Shown piece after piece: positions 1 to 8,765 of a stretch of DNA of 64,000 nt; position 1 is the first letter of the stretch; each line of letters starts with the position of its first letter. This stretch comes from Herbiconiux moechotypicola (GTDB lineage: Bacteria > Actinomycetota > Actinomycetes > Actinomycetales > Microbacteriaceae), in contig NZ_JANLCN010000008.1 of the NCBI RefSeq assembly GCF_024979255.1, forward strand, positions 1-64,000, written 5' to 3'. The notes below the pieces were generated by a model. The model searched no databases and was not told where the DNA came from. It worked only from the letters and a program-made list of their open reading frames with translations. Position numbers and translations under genes: made by a program.

Positions 1-57
1 CTCAGCGCCGATGGTACTGCAAGGGGGACCTTGTGGGAGAGTAGGACACCGCCGGAC
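1..57 (+). rRNA. rrf: 5S rRNA, 3' part only
   Basis: The first bases match the 3' half of an actinobacterial 5S rRNA: GCGCCGATGGTACTGC, then GGGGGACC, GTGGGAGAGTAGG and the closing arm ACACCGCCGGAC. The 5' half and the rest of the rrn operon lie outside the window. A strong terminator follows within ten bases, as expected for the end of an rRNA operon. The exact 3' end is uncertain by a few bases. Confidence 0.88.
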
Positions 58-66
58 TTCTTTCGA

Positions 67-100
67 GAAAAGCCAGCCTTCGGGCTGGCTTTTCTTGTTT
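67..100 (+). terminator. rrn operon rho-independent terminator
   Basis: A 12-bp perfect stem (GAAAAGCCAGCC / GGCTGGCTTTTC) closes on a TTCG tetraloop and is followed by a T-rich tail. It lies directly after the 5S rRNA. Confidence 0.9.
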
Positions 101-131
101 AACCCGCGAGTTCAAGCTGCGAGCCGTCTGG

Positions 132-554
132 TCACCCGTCGGCTGCGCTCTCGAGGGCATCCATGGCGGCGGCGATCTGCTCGACCTGGGCCGGCTCGAG
201 CTCGTCGAAGATGGCGAGCACACGTGCGGCCCGCTCGGCCCGTGCCCGCAGGATGGCGTCGACACCCGCCGGGGTGGACAGGATGAAGAACGAGCGCCCG
301 TCGTCGGGATCGGGCTGGCGAGCCACCAGGGCGCGGCTCTCGAGGTCGGCCAGGAGGCGTGTGACGGTCGGTGCGGCCACGCGTTCGGCGCGCGCGAGAT
401 CGCCCGGTCTGATCGGGCCGCCGGTGACGATGGTCGAGAGTGCGGAGATCTGCCCGGGGGTGAGCTCGCTGGCTGCGCGGATGCGCCGGTTGAACCGTCC
501 CAGCGCGAAGGCGAGGCGTGCCGCGAGTTCGGCGCGATCGGATTCGAGGGGCAT
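132..554 (-). CDS. MarR-family transcriptional regulator
   Basis: Winged-helix regulator of 140 residues, about the usual MarR size. The recognition region (DLARAERVAAPTVTRLLADL, about residues 55-75) and the wing (ARQPDPDDGRS) are clear. The ATG at 554 was chosen because GGAGGA lies seven bases upstream; an upstream extension has no such site. The gene is divergent from the efflux pump starting near 636, so it probably represses that pump and itself from the shared region. The ligand is unknown. Confidence 0.87.
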   Translation of the reverse strand: MPLESDRAELAARLAFALGRFNRRIRAASELTPGQISALSTIVTGGPIRPGDLARAERVAAPTVTRLLADLESRALVARQPDPDDGRSFFILSTPAGVDAILRARAERAARVLAIFDELEPAQVEQIAAAMDALESAADG

Positions 555-635
555 GGTGTGTTCCTCCAGATGGTTGAGGTCGAGTCTTACACACCCCTGA
601 ACGATCGGGCCGCGACGCGGTGGGAGAATCGGGAG

Positions 636-1847
636 GTGGAGTCGTGGCCTGGGTTCGTTCGTGGTGACCGGGGCTACCGCAGGATCGTGGTCGCGCTCTT
701 CGCGGCGGGCTTCGCGACCTTCGCGCAGATCTTCGGAGCCCAAGCGGTGCTTCCGGTCGTGCGCGACGATCTGGGGGCTCCAGCGTCGACCGCGGCGCTC
801 CTGGTGTCAGTGACGACGGTTGGTCTCGCGGTGTCGGTGCTGCCGTGGTCGTGGGTGGCCGATCGGCTGGGGCGGGTACGCGCCATGAAAGTGTCGTTGG
901 TCGCCGCGACGGTGCTCTCGCTCCTCGCGCCGCTGGCTCCGGGGTTCGGCGGTGTGCTGACGGTTCGCGGGCTCGTGGGGTTGGCGCTCGGCGCGGTGCC
1001 GGCGGTCGCGGTGGCCTACCTGGCAGAAGAGCTTCACGTCGACTGGGTCGGTGTGGCCGCCGGCACCTACGTGGCGGGCAACACCCTGGGCGGCATCGTG
1101 GGGCGGGTGACCGCGGGGCCCATGGCTGAGCTGGCCGGCTGGCGTGAGGGGATGCTCGTCGTCGCAGCGCTCTCGGCGTTGTCGGCGGCGGTGTTCCTCC
1201 TGGTGGTTCCCCGATCGCGCGGCTTCGGCGCCCGCGTCGGTGGGGACGGTGTCGGCGCTCCCACGTTCGCGGTGCGGGTGTGGTCGAACCTGCGGGACCC
1301 CTCGATGGTGAGCCTCTACGTCGTCGGCTTCCTCGTGATGGGATCGTTCGGCGCGGTCTACAACTACCTCGGGTTCCACGTCACCGAGCCGCCCTTCGGC
1401 GTGCCCGAAACGCTCGTGAGCCTGTTGTTCGTCTCCTACCTCGCGGGTACCGTTGCGAGCCGGGGGTCCGGTGCGCTGACACGGAGGTTCGGGGTGGTGC
1501 CGGTGATGCTCGCGGGCCTCGCGATCATGGTGCTCGGTCTGGGTCTTCTCGCGGTCGACCAGCTCGCGGTCGCCGTGGTGGGGCTCGTGGTGTTCACCGT
1601 CGGATGCTTCACTGCGCATCCGGTGGCCAGTGGGCTCAGCGGGCGCTGGGCGCGAGTGGGCCGGGCGCAGTCGACGGCGCTCTACCAGCTCGCCTGGCTG
1701 GGCGGCACGGCGTTCTTCGGCTGGGTGATCGGGGTCGTGTACGACCACGCCGGCTGGTGGTGGGTGCTAGGAGCGATCGGCGGGATGTGCGCGGTCGCCG
1801 CCCTGGTGGTGGTCACCGGGCTGAGGGGGCGGGCTGCGTCGGAGTGA
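636..1847 (+). CDS. MFS transporter, YnfM/arabinose-efflux type
   Basis: Twelve-helix major facilitator of about 403 residues. The first helix begins at YRRIVVALFAAGFATFAQIF, and the motif-A loop reads WVADRLGRVRAM between helices 2 and 3, typical of proton-driven drug or sugar exporters. An earlier in-frame GTG at 558 would run through the MarR start region, so the GTG at 636 is preferred, although its GGGAG is too close for a standard ribosome binding site. Being divergent from the MarR gene suggests a regulated efflux pump. The substrate cannot be read from sequence. Confidence 0.82.
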   Translation: MESWPGFVRGDRGYRRIVVALFAAGFATFAQIFGAQAVLPVVRDDLGAPASTAALLVSVTTVGLAVSVLPWSWVADRLGRVRAMKVSLVAATVLSLLAPLAPGFGGVLTVRGLVGLALGAVPAVAVAYLAEELHVDWVGVAAGTYVAGNTLGGIVGRVTAGPMAELAGWREGMLVVAALSALSAAVFLLVVPRSRGFGARVGGDGVGAPTFAVRVWSNLRDPSMVSLYVVGFLVMGSFGAVYNYLGFHVTEPPFGVPETLVSLLFVSYLAGTVASRGSGALTRRFGVVPVMLAGLAIMVLGLGLLAVDQLAVAVVGLVVFTVGCFTAHPVASGLSGRWARVGRAQSTALYQLAWLGGTAFFGWVIGVVYDHAGWWWVLGAIGGMCAVAALVVVTGLRGRAASE

Positions 1848-1857
1848 GGGATGGCGC

Positions 1858-1882
1858 TAGAATGTGTACGCTGTTCACATTC
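1858..1882 (+). promoter_or_regulatory. promoter with operator palindrome upstream of DHA2 pump
   Basis: A -10-like TAGAAT (1858-1863) overlaps the inverted repeat GAATGTG-9 nt-CACATTC (1860-1882). Operators of TetR-type efflux repressors often look like this, but no TetR gene is adjacent. The coding start is 115 bases downstream. Confidence 0.45.
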
Positions 1883-1996
1883 CGATCGCGCCGGATTCGG
1901 GACGGCGCTCCGCGCATCCGGAATATCCCCGGTCGCCGGAGGCTTCACCTCTGAAGACTCCCACCTCCACCTCCACGACTTCGACGGGACCACTCT

Positions 1997-3505
1997 GTGA
2001 CCGAACGTACAGCCGAAGCCACCGCCTCGGACACCTCCGCCTCCACGCTCGACCGCCGCAACAAGCTCGTCATCAATCTGCTGCTCGTGTCGGCGTTCGT
2101 CGTGATCCTCAACGAGACGATCATGGGCGTCGCGATCCCGCACCTGGTGACCGACCTCGGCATCACCGAGGTCGCGGCCCAGTGGCTCTCGACGGCGTTC
2201 ATGCTGACGATGGCCGTGGTGATCCCCATCACGGGGTTCCTCCTGCAGCGCTTCCACACCCGGCCCATCTTCATCGCCGCGATGTCGCTGTTCAGCCTGG
2301 GCACGCTCATCGCCGCGGCTGCGCCGGGCTTCGAGGTGCTGCTCGTGGGGCGCGTGGTGCAGGCCAGCGGCACCGCCATCATGATGCCGCTGCTCATGAC
2401 CACGGTGATGACGCTGGTGCCGCCCGCGACCCGTGGCCGCACCATGGGCAACATCTCCATCGTCATCTCGGTCGCCCCCGCCCTCGGGCCCACCATTTCG
2501 GGACTCATCCTCAGCACGCTCTCGTGGCGGTGGATGTTCATCCTGGTGCTGCCCATCGCCATCGGGGCACTCGTGCTCGGGTTCCTCAAGGTGCAGAACG
2601 TGACCGAGCCGCGCCCGGCCCCGATCGACGTGTTCTCGATCGTGCTCTCCGCGTTCGGGTTCGGTGGTTTGGTGTACGGGTTGAGCAACCTCGGTGCGGG
2701 CGGGGCCGATCCGCTGTCGAGTTGGCTGCCCCTCGGCGTCGGGCTGGTGGCGCTGGCCGCCTTCGTGTGGCGGCAGCTCTCGCTGCAGCGCTCGGACAAG
2801 GCGCTGCTCGACCTGCGCACCTTCCGTTCACCGGTGTTCGCGGTGGCCATCGTGATGATGGCGATCAGCATGATGGCGCTGTTCGGCACGGTCATCGTGC
2901 TTCCGTTCTTCCTGCAGGACGTGCTGCAGCTCGATGCGCTCTCCACCGGCCTGCTGCTGCTGCCGGGCGGGCTCGTGATGGGTGCTCTCGCGCCCGTGGT
3001 GGGCCGGCTGTACGACCGCGTCGGCGCCCGCCCGCTCCTCATCCCGGGGGCGATCGTGGTGAGCGGCGTACTCTGGGGGCTCACCCTGGTGAACGAGAAC
3101 ACCTCGGTGTGGTGGGTGCTCGCCGCGCACGTGGCGCTGAGCGCCGGGCTCGCGTTCATGTTCACGCCGCTGTTCACCTCGGCGCTCGGGTCGCTCCGGC
3201 CGCAGCTGTACTCGCACGGCTCCGCCATCATCGGCACGGTTCAGCAGCTGGCGGGCGCCTCGGGCACCGCACTGTTCATCGCCGTCATGGCGAGCGTCAC
3301 CGCGTCGAACGCCGCCGCCGGCGTGGCACCGCTGTCCGCGGCCGCGGGCGGCATCCAGGCCGCCTTCCTGTGCGGAGCGATCATCTCGCTGTTCGGCGTG
3401 CTGGCCGCGTTCTTCATCCGCAAGCCCGCTCTCTCGGAGGGCGACGAGCGGATGCTCGACGACGAGGCCGGGAGCGCGGCGGAGGGCGTGCCGATCGGGC
3501 ACTGA
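1997..3505 (+). CDS. MFS drug transporter, DHA2 (EmrB/QacA) family
   Basis: A 502-residue protein with about 14 hydrophobic segments, the DHA2 layout. Helix 1 carries the family motif in the form ILNETIMGVAIPHL, and the motif-C-like stretch ISVAPALGPTISGLIL follows around helix 5. Such pumps export drugs, dyes or antibiotics using the proton gradient. Translation probably starts at the GTG at 1997, with only a weak GGGA upstream. The leader is long and begins at a palindrome (1860-1882) that may be an operator. LmrB-like lincomycin-type exporters are the nearest relatives I recall; the true substrate is unknown. Confidence 0.88.
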   Translation: MTERTAEATASDTSASTLDRRNKLVINLLLVSAFVVILNETIMGVAIPHLVTDLGITEVAAQWLSTAFMLTMAVVIPITGFLLQRFHTRPIFIAAMSLFSLGTLIAAAAPGFEVLLVGRVVQASGTAIMMPLLMTTVMTLVPPATRGRTMGNISIVISVAPALGPTISGLILSTLSWRWMFILVLPIAIGALVLGFLKVQNVTEPRPAPIDVFSIVLSAFGFGGLVYGLSNLGAGGADPLSSWLPLGVGLVALAAFVWRQLSLQRSDKALLDLRTFRSPVFAVAIVMMAISMMALFGTVIVLPFFLQDVLQLDALSTGLLLLPGGLVMGALAPVVGRLYDRVGARPLLIPGAIVVSGVLWGLTLVNENTSVWWVLAAHVALSAGLAFMFTPLFTSALGSLRPQLYSHGSAIIGTVQQLAGASGTALFIAVMASVTASNAAAGVAPLSAAAGGIQAAFLCGAIISLFGVLAAFFIRKPALSEGDERMLDDEAGSAAEGVPIGH

Positions 3506-3546
3506 GCGCGAGCGGGGGGATCGGTTTCGACGCCCAGGCGCTCGTG

Positions 3547-4242
3547 CTAGGGGGCTGAGCGTGCGGCGCGGTACTCCATCTCGGGGCGGCCCGGGGAGCC
3601 GTGCCGTGCTCCGCGCTCGGCCAGGCCCTGCTCGGCGAGGTGCTCGAGGTAGCGCCGGGCGGTGACGCGGGAGAGCCCGAGACGCTCGGCGAGTTCGCTC
3701 GCAGAGAGCGCCGAGGGGGAGGCCTCGCGCAGAGTCCGCCGCGACGCCTCCAGGGTGTCGACCGAGAGGCCCTTGGGGAGTGCGGCGTTCCGGTCCCTCC
3801 GGAGCAGCGCGAGGGTGGAGTCGACCTCGTGCTGATCGGTGACCTCGGCGGCCGACAGGCGTGCCCGGAAGTCGCGGTACGCCTCGAGCCGCTCGGCGAA
3901 GGCGCGGAACGTGAACGGCTTGATGAGGTACTGCACGATGCCGAGCGACACGGCAGATCGCACCACCCCGGCCTCGCGCACGGCCGTCACCGCGATGACG
4001 TCGGTCTCGATGCCGGCCGAGCGGAGCGCCCGCACCAGCTCGATGCCGGTGGTGTCGGGCAGGGTGACGTCGAGCAGCACGAGATCGATGCGGGTGGCGT
4101 CGCGCAGGATGCGGAGCGCCGTCGATCCGGTGCCCGCGACTCCCGCGACCTGAAATCCGGGCATGCGCTCGAGATACGCGCAGTGCGCCTCTGCCGTGAG
4201 GGGGTCGTCCTCGACGACGAGAACCCTGATCGGCACTGTCAC
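3547..4242 (-). CDS. response regulator, CitB/DcuR family
   Basis: A 231-residue response regulator. The receiver domain (about residues 4-120) has the acidic pair VVEDD, the phospho-acceptor Asp in VLLDVTLPD and the Lys in LIKPFTF. The C-terminal helix-turn-helix (SASELAERLGLSRVTARRYL, about 175-195) is of the type found in CitB, DpiA and DcuR. Its start overlaps the stop of the kinase gene upstream by four bases (ATGA), so the two are co-translated. With dctA nearby it probably activates dicarboxylate or citrate uptake. Confidence 0.92.
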   Translation of the reverse strand: MTVPIRVLVVEDDPLTAEAHCAYLERMPGFQVAGVAGTGSTALRILRDATRIDLVLLDVTLPDTTGIELVRALRSAGIETDVIAVTAVREAGVVRSAVSLGIVQYLIKPFTFRAFAERLEAYRDFRARLSAAEVTDQHEVDSTLALLRRDRNAALPKGLSVDTLEASRRTLREASPSALSASELAERLGLSRVTARRYLEHLAEQGLAERGARHGSPGRPEMEYRAARSAP

Positions 4243-5897
4243 GATGCCGCCTCGGGCTGGGCTTCCGGCTGCGCTCCCGCGCCGTCGACGTCAGCCCTCC
4301 GGGGCAGTCGCACCGTGAAGGCTGAACCGTTCACGGCGATGCTCCCGTGCAGGCGCGCCACCGCCTGGCGCACGAGCGCCAGCCCGATGCCGTGCCCGGG
4401 CGTCGTCTTGGTGCTCGTGCCGAGCGCGAACATCGCCCCGGTGAGCTCGGCTCGTGGCCCGGTGCCGTTGTCGCTCACGGTGAGCACGAACTCGTCGAGG
4501 TGGTGCTCGGAGCGCTCCTGACGGAGGGCCACCCGCGCGGCGGCGTCGGAGCGCCCGGCGACGGCGTCGAGGGCGTTGTCGAGGAGGTTGCCGAGGATCG
4601 TGATGAGCTCCTGAGCCGGGAGCGCACCGATCTCCACGCGATCCACGATGTCGAGGTGCAGCGCCACCCCGCGCTCGGCGGCCTGGGCCGACTTGCCGAG
4701 GAGGAGCGCGAGCAGAACCGGTTCGTCGACGGCCGTGAGGATGCGGTCGGCGAGCCGCTGGCTGAGGTCGAGCTGCGAAGTCGCCAGCCGGGTCGCCTCC
4801 TCGGTGCGGCCGAGCTCGACCAGCGCGATGATGGTGTGCAGCCGGTTCGCGTACTCGTGCGCCTGCGAGCGCAGCGCATCCGAGAGGGTGCCGAGCGCCG
4901 CGATCTCGCCGGTGAGCTCCTGGAGTCGGGTGTGGTCGCGCAGGGTGGTGACCGTGCCGACGGGGCCGCTGCCCTGACCGGACCGCGGGGTCACCACGCG
5001 ATCACGGTCGACGACGAGCACGTGCGCGGGGGTGATGATGATCTCGTCGACCAGCACCGAGTCGTTGGCGAGGAGCGCCTCGAGCGCGGGGTCGAGCCCG
5101 AGCTCGGCCAGCGGGAGGGGGTCATGGCGGCCCCGGGGGACGCGTGCCGCCGGGCTGCCCAGGGCGAGCAGCTCGTCTGCGCGGTCGTTGCTCAGCACGA
5201 TCCTGCGCTGGGAGTCCTGGAGCACCAGACCCTCGCCGATCGCGTGGAGCACGCCCTCGTAGTAGTCGAACATGCGGCTCATCTCCTCGGCCCCGCGCCC
5301 ACGGGTGACGCGGCGCAGGCGCAGGCTGAGCGCCCACGAGGCCACCGCCCCCACCAGCACCGCGAGGCCGGCGGCCGCGAGCAGGGTGCCGATGCGCGGC
5401 GCCAGCGCCACCTGCGTGGCCGACACCGTGATGCCCGCCGACACGAGGCCGGTCACCTCGCTCGAGTCGCCGATCACGGGCACGACCGCGCGCACCGAGG
5501 GCCCGAGCGTGCCGGTGTAGGTCTCCGTGAACGACTCGCCCGCGAGCGCGCGGTCGATGGTGCCGAGGAACAGGGCGCCGATCTGGCTCGGGTCGCGGTG
5601 CGTGAACCGCACCCGGTCGGGCGACATGATGGTAATGAAGTCGATCCCCGTCGAGTCCATCACCGCGACGGCATAGGGCTGAAGCAGCGCGCTGGGGTCG
5701 GATGCGGAGACGCCGTCGATCACGAACGGGTCGTGGGCGAGGGTCTCGGCCACCGCGAGCGAGCGGTCGGCGGCGTCGCGCTCGACGTCGGCCCGCGCAT
5801 CCGCCCAGCTCAGCCCCACCGCCGCGGCGGTGAGGGCCAGCACCAGACCGAGCTGCAGCACGAAGAGCGTGCTCGCGATGCTCCATCGGCGGATCAT
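4239..5897 (-). CDS. sensor histidine kinase, CitA/DcuS family
   Basis: A 552-residue membrane kinase: helix 1 (about 10-30), an extracytoplasmic Cache-type sensor domain (about 35-170), helix 2 (about 173-195), a cytoplasmic PAS domain (IGEGLVLQDSQRRIVLSND), then the His box QAHEYANRLHTI, N box LGNLLDNALDA and G boxes DNGTGP and GHGIGLALVR. This is the architecture of CitA and DcuS, which sense citrate or C4-dicarboxylates outside the cell. It is divergent from dctA with a 172-base intergenic region in which I could not identify a binding site. The A/E/P/Q-rich tail is not conserved in the family. Confidence 0.92.
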   Translation of the reverse strand: MIRRWSIASTLFVLQLGLVLALTAAAVGLSWADARADVERDAADRSLAVAETLAHDPFVIDGVSASDPSALLQPYAVAVMDSTGIDFITIMSPDRVRFTHRDPSQIGALFLGTIDRALAGESFTETYTGTLGPSVRAVVPVIGDSSEVTGLVSAGITVSATQVALAPRIGTLLAAAGLAVLVGAVASWALSLRLRRVTRGRGAEEMSRMFDYYEGVLHAIGEGLVLQDSQRRIVLSNDRADELLALGSPAARVPRGRHDPLPLAELGLDPALEALLANDSVLVDEIIITPAHVLVVDRDRVVTPRSGQGSGPVGTVTTLRDHTRLQELTGEIAALGTLSDALRSQAHEYANRLHTIIALVELGRTEEATRLATSQLDLSQRLADRILTAVDEPVLLALLLGKSAQAAERGVALHLDIVDRVEIGALPAQELITILGNLLDNALDAVAGRSDAAARVALRQERSEHHLDEFVLTVSDNGTGPRAELTGAMFALGTSTKTTPGHGIGLALVRQAVARLHGSIAVNGSAFTVRLPRRADVDGAGAQPEAQPEAAS

Positions 5898-6069
5898 TCC
5901 CGGCTCCTCGCTGCGTCGGACGTGCTCCCACTGTAGGCGCGCGCGGGGCGATCGGCGCCAGCCCGGCCGCGACCACTACGACCACAACGCGCGCTCGCGA
6001 TGGCGAGAAGGGAGGCTGTCGGGCACGACCCGATCGCGGGACGTGACACCACTCGAGGAGGAGGAAGCA

Positions 6070-7596
6070 ATGGCGCTCCGGACAGTCACAGGTGAGAAGA
6101 CGGGCGGCGCGAGCCGCCCGAACGGCGGCGCACGGCGCCGCCGGCTCGATCGATCGCACTACCTGTACATCTCGGTGATCGTCGCGGTGCTCGCGGGCGC
6201 GGTTCTCGGCCTCGCCGCACCCGAGTTCGCGGTGACGCTCAAACCGCTCGGCGACGCGTTCGTCGCGCTGATCAAGATGATGATCGCGCCGATCATCTTC
6301 TGCACCATCGTGCTCGGCGTCGGTTCGATCGCGAAGGCCGCGACCGTGGGCAAGGTGGGCGGGCTCGCCCTGCTCTACTTCATCGTCATGTCGACCTTCG
6401 CGCTCGGCATCGGTCTCGTGGTGGGCAACCTCATCCATCCCGGTGCGGGGCTCGACATCGGATCGACGGGCTACGAACCGAGCGGGAGCGGCGAGGCGGC
6501 GACCACGACCGAGTTCCTCGTCGGCATCATCCCCACCACGCTGCTGTCGTCGCTCACGGCCGGGAACATCCTGCAGGTGCTCTTCGTGGCCCTGCTCGTG
6601 GGCTTCGCGCTGCAGCGGATGGGGGCGAAGGGCACCCCGATCCTGGGGGCCATCCGGCAGATCCAGGCACTCGTGTTCCGCATCCTGGCCATGATCATGT
6701 GGGTGGCGCCGATCGGCGCGTTCGGCGCCATCGCCGCCGTGGTGGGCAACACGGGCTTCGCGGCCATCATCGGGCTCGGCACGCTCATGCTCGCCTTCTA
6801 CATCACCTGTGCCCTGTTCATCGCGGTGGTGCTGGGAGGACTGCTCTGGTTCGTGACCCGGGTGAACATCTTCCGCCTGACGAAGTACCTCGCCCGCGAG
6901 TACCTGCTCATCGTGTCCACCTCGTCGAGCGAGGTGGTGCTGCCGCGGCTCATCGCGAAGATGGAGCACGCCGGGGTGTCGAAGCCGGTGGCCGGAATCA
7001 CGATCCCCACCGGCTACTCGTTCAACCTCGACGGCACCGCGATCTACCTCACCATGGCCTCGCTGTTCATCGCCAGCGCGATGGGCACGCCGCTCGCGCT
7101 CGGCGAACAGATCTCGCTGCTGCTGTTCATGATGATCGCCTCGAAGGGGGCGGCCGGGGTGACCGGTGCCGGTCTCGCGACCCTGGCCGGCGGACTGCAG
7201 GCGCACCGGCCCGACCTCGTCGACGGCGTGGGCGTGATCGTGGGCATCGACCGGTTCATGTCGGAGGCGCGGGCGCTGACCAACTTCACCGGGAACGCGG
7301 TGGCCACCCTGCTCGTGGGCACCTGGACCCGTGAGCTCGACCGTGAGCAGCTCAAGGCGGTGCTCGCCGGCGAGCGGCCCTTCGACGAGTCGACGATGAG
7401 CGTGGACGACCACCTCGGAGCCGACGAGACGGCGGAGGTGGAACGGGAGAGCCGGCCGTCGACCGCCGCGATCGCGGCGATCGTGGGGGAGTGGGACCAC
7501 CGCGAGGGGGAGCGTGCCGGCGCCGGCGCCGGTGCCGGGGGCGGGGACCGTGACCGTGATCAGGCGAAGGCGGGTCTGAGCGGGCGGGACGGCTGA
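6070..7596 (+). CDS. dctA: C4-dicarboxylate/H+ or Na+ symporter, DctA (DAACS family)
   Basis: A 508-residue transporter. The DAACS signatures are present: the serine-rich STSSSEVVLPRLI, the helix GYSFNLDGTAIYLTMASLFI and GAAGVTGAGLATLAGGL. The ATG at 6070 was chosen because GAGGAGGAGG lies just upstream; earlier in-frame starts have none. It imports succinate, fumarate, malate or related acids, and its divergent two-component system fits the usual control of dctA. The C-terminal 37 bases overlap the end of the convergent exonuclease gene. The last 50 or so residues are charged and glycine-rich and look non-conserved. Confidence 0.93.
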   Translation: MALRTVTGEKTGGASRPNGGARRRRLDRSHYLYISVIVAVLAGAVLGLAAPEFAVTLKPLGDAFVALIKMMIAPIIFCTIVLGVGSIAKAATVGKVGGLALLYFIVMSTFALGIGLVVGNLIHPGAGLDIGSTGYEPSGSGEAATTTEFLVGIIPTTLLSSLTAGNILQVLFVALLVGFALQRMGAKGTPILGAIRQIQALVFRILAMIMWVAPIGAFGAIAAVVGNTGFAAIIGLGTLMLAFYITCALFIAVVLGGLLWFVTRVNIFRLTKYLAREYLLIVSTSSSEVVLPRLIAKMEHAGVSKPVAGITIPTGYSFNLDGTAIYLTMASLFIASAMGTPLALGEQISLLLFMMIASKGAAGVTGAGLATLAGGLQAHRPDLVDGVGVIVGIDRFMSEARALTNFTGNAVATLLVGTWTRELDREQLKAVLAGERPFDESTMSVDDHLGADETAEVERESRPSTAAIAAIVGEWDHREGERAGAGAGAGGGDRDRDQAKAGLSGRDG

Positions 7597-8243
7597 ACGC
7601 CCTGAACGCCCGGGCCGCTCTGACCGCCCCGGCCGTCAGGCCGAGGTCGCCACGGCGTCTCGCCGCCCGCCGTGCCCGGCGCTGGGGCGAGACGCCGTGA
7701 GGCGGCGCGCTGCAGAAGCTGTGCCCACCCCGCCCGGCTGGGGGAGTGGGCGATGAAGGCCGCGAGCAGCTCGGCTGTGGCCACCGCGTCGGAGAGGGCG
7801 CGATGAGCGTCGGTGAGCTCGATGGCGAACACCTCGCAGAGCGCGGCGAGCGAGCGGCGGCCGGTGGGGAGGAACTGGCGGGAGAGCCGCGCGGTGCACA
7901 ACGACACGATCCCGGATGCGGGCGGGTACCCGATGCGGGCGAGCTCCTGATGGAGGAACCGGAGGTCGAAGCCGGCGTTGTGGGCCACCACCACTCGACC
8001 CGACAGGCGGGCCAGGAGACCGGGCGCGACGTCGCCGAAGAGCGGCGCACCCCGGAGCGCGGACGAGGTGATGCGGTGGATGTGGGTGGGGCCGGGCGGG
8101 CGCTGGGGGTCGACCAGGGTGTCCCATCGGCCGGTGACGGTGCCGTCGGGATCGGAGTGCACCACGGCGAGCTCGACCACCCGGTCGGAGGAGGACAGCC
8201 CCGTGGTCTCGAAGTCGATGGTGGCGAAGCCGAGGGGTGACAT
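7560..8243 (-). CDS. DnaQ-like 3'-5' exonuclease (DEDDh)
   Basis: A 227-residue protein. The three exonuclease motifs are complete: ATIDFETTG (residues 7-15), AHNAGFDLRF (about 90) and HRALSDAVAT (about 145), the last supplying the His of the DEDDh class. It resembles the proofreading epsilon subunit but stands alone, as do many actinobacterial DnaQ-like nucleases. The last 60 residues (PRPDGRGGQSGPG and following) are low-complexity and overlap the end of dctA on the other strand, so the tail may be a read-on extension. The role is probably DNA repair or RNA trimming; the substrate is not evident. Confidence 0.88.
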   Translation of the reverse strand: MSPLGFATIDFETTGLSSSDRVVELAVVHSDPDGTVTGRWDTLVDPQRPPGPTHIHRITSSALRGAPLFGDVAPGLLARLSGRVVVAHNAGFDLRFLHQELARIGYPPASGIVSLCTARLSRQFLPTGRRSLAALCEVFAIELTDAHRALSDAVATAELLAAFIAHSPSRAGWAQLLQRAASRRLAPAPGTAGGETPWRPRPDGRGGQSGPGVQGVQPSRPLRPAFA

Positions 8244-8396
8244 GGGACTCGATTCGGGAGCGGGACGGAGCGGAGGCTGTCGTCGCCGACACTAGGCCGG
8301 GCCACCGACAGCGACTCGTGATGCGCGAACCCGTGCGGATGTGCCAAGCTCGACGTGCACGACACGCGAGCAGCGAACCGACCGGAGGAGATGACG

Positions 8397-8750
8397 ATGC
8401 CGTTCCGCAGCAAGGAGACCCTGGAGCGCTGGATCGCCGACTACGCGGCCGACCACACCGACGCCGCCGCGTTCGAGGTGCTGCGGCAGGACGGGTCGGA
8501 CGGGGCGGACACCGGTCTCGTGGTGGTACGGCTCGAGAAGGCCACCACCGAGGTCTACATGCAGCCGGTAGCCCCGGGCGACCCGCACTGGGAGGTCGTG
8601 TTCGGCGCGCGCGCCGACGAGCTCTCGCTCGACCCGCAGGGAGTGCTCGACCTCGCCGCCGAGCTCGTCGCCACGGCGGCGCTCTGCACCTACCTCGAGG
8701 GGCGCTCGCAGCAGCACCTCGACGCGCAGGCCGCCGCGGAGCGCGGCTGA
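8397..8750 (+). CDS. conserved hypothetical protein
   Basis: A soluble acidic protein of 117 residues with no signal peptide or membrane segment. Two start codons (8391 and 8397) follow GGAGGAG; the second has the better spacing. The fold is not recognised. Composition and a regular alternation of strand- and helix-forming stretches (TGLVVVRLEKATTEVYMQPV, then DLAAELVATAALCTYLEGRS) suggest a compact alpha/beta protein. It stands alone between the exonuclease and the SDR gene. Confidence 0.68.
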   Translation: MPFRSKETLERWIADYAADHTDAAAFEVLRQDGSDGADTGLVVVRLEKATTEVYMQPVAPGDPHWEVVFGARADELSLDPQGVLDLAAELVATAALCTYLEGRSQQHLDAQAAAERG

Positions 8751-8765
8751 GCCGTCACCCCGGCG

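Noticed and set aside
5122-7500. 792-residue minus-strand frame opposite dctA
   Set aside because: Shadow of dctA and part of the kinase gene in another frame; composition is low-complexity and no motif is present.
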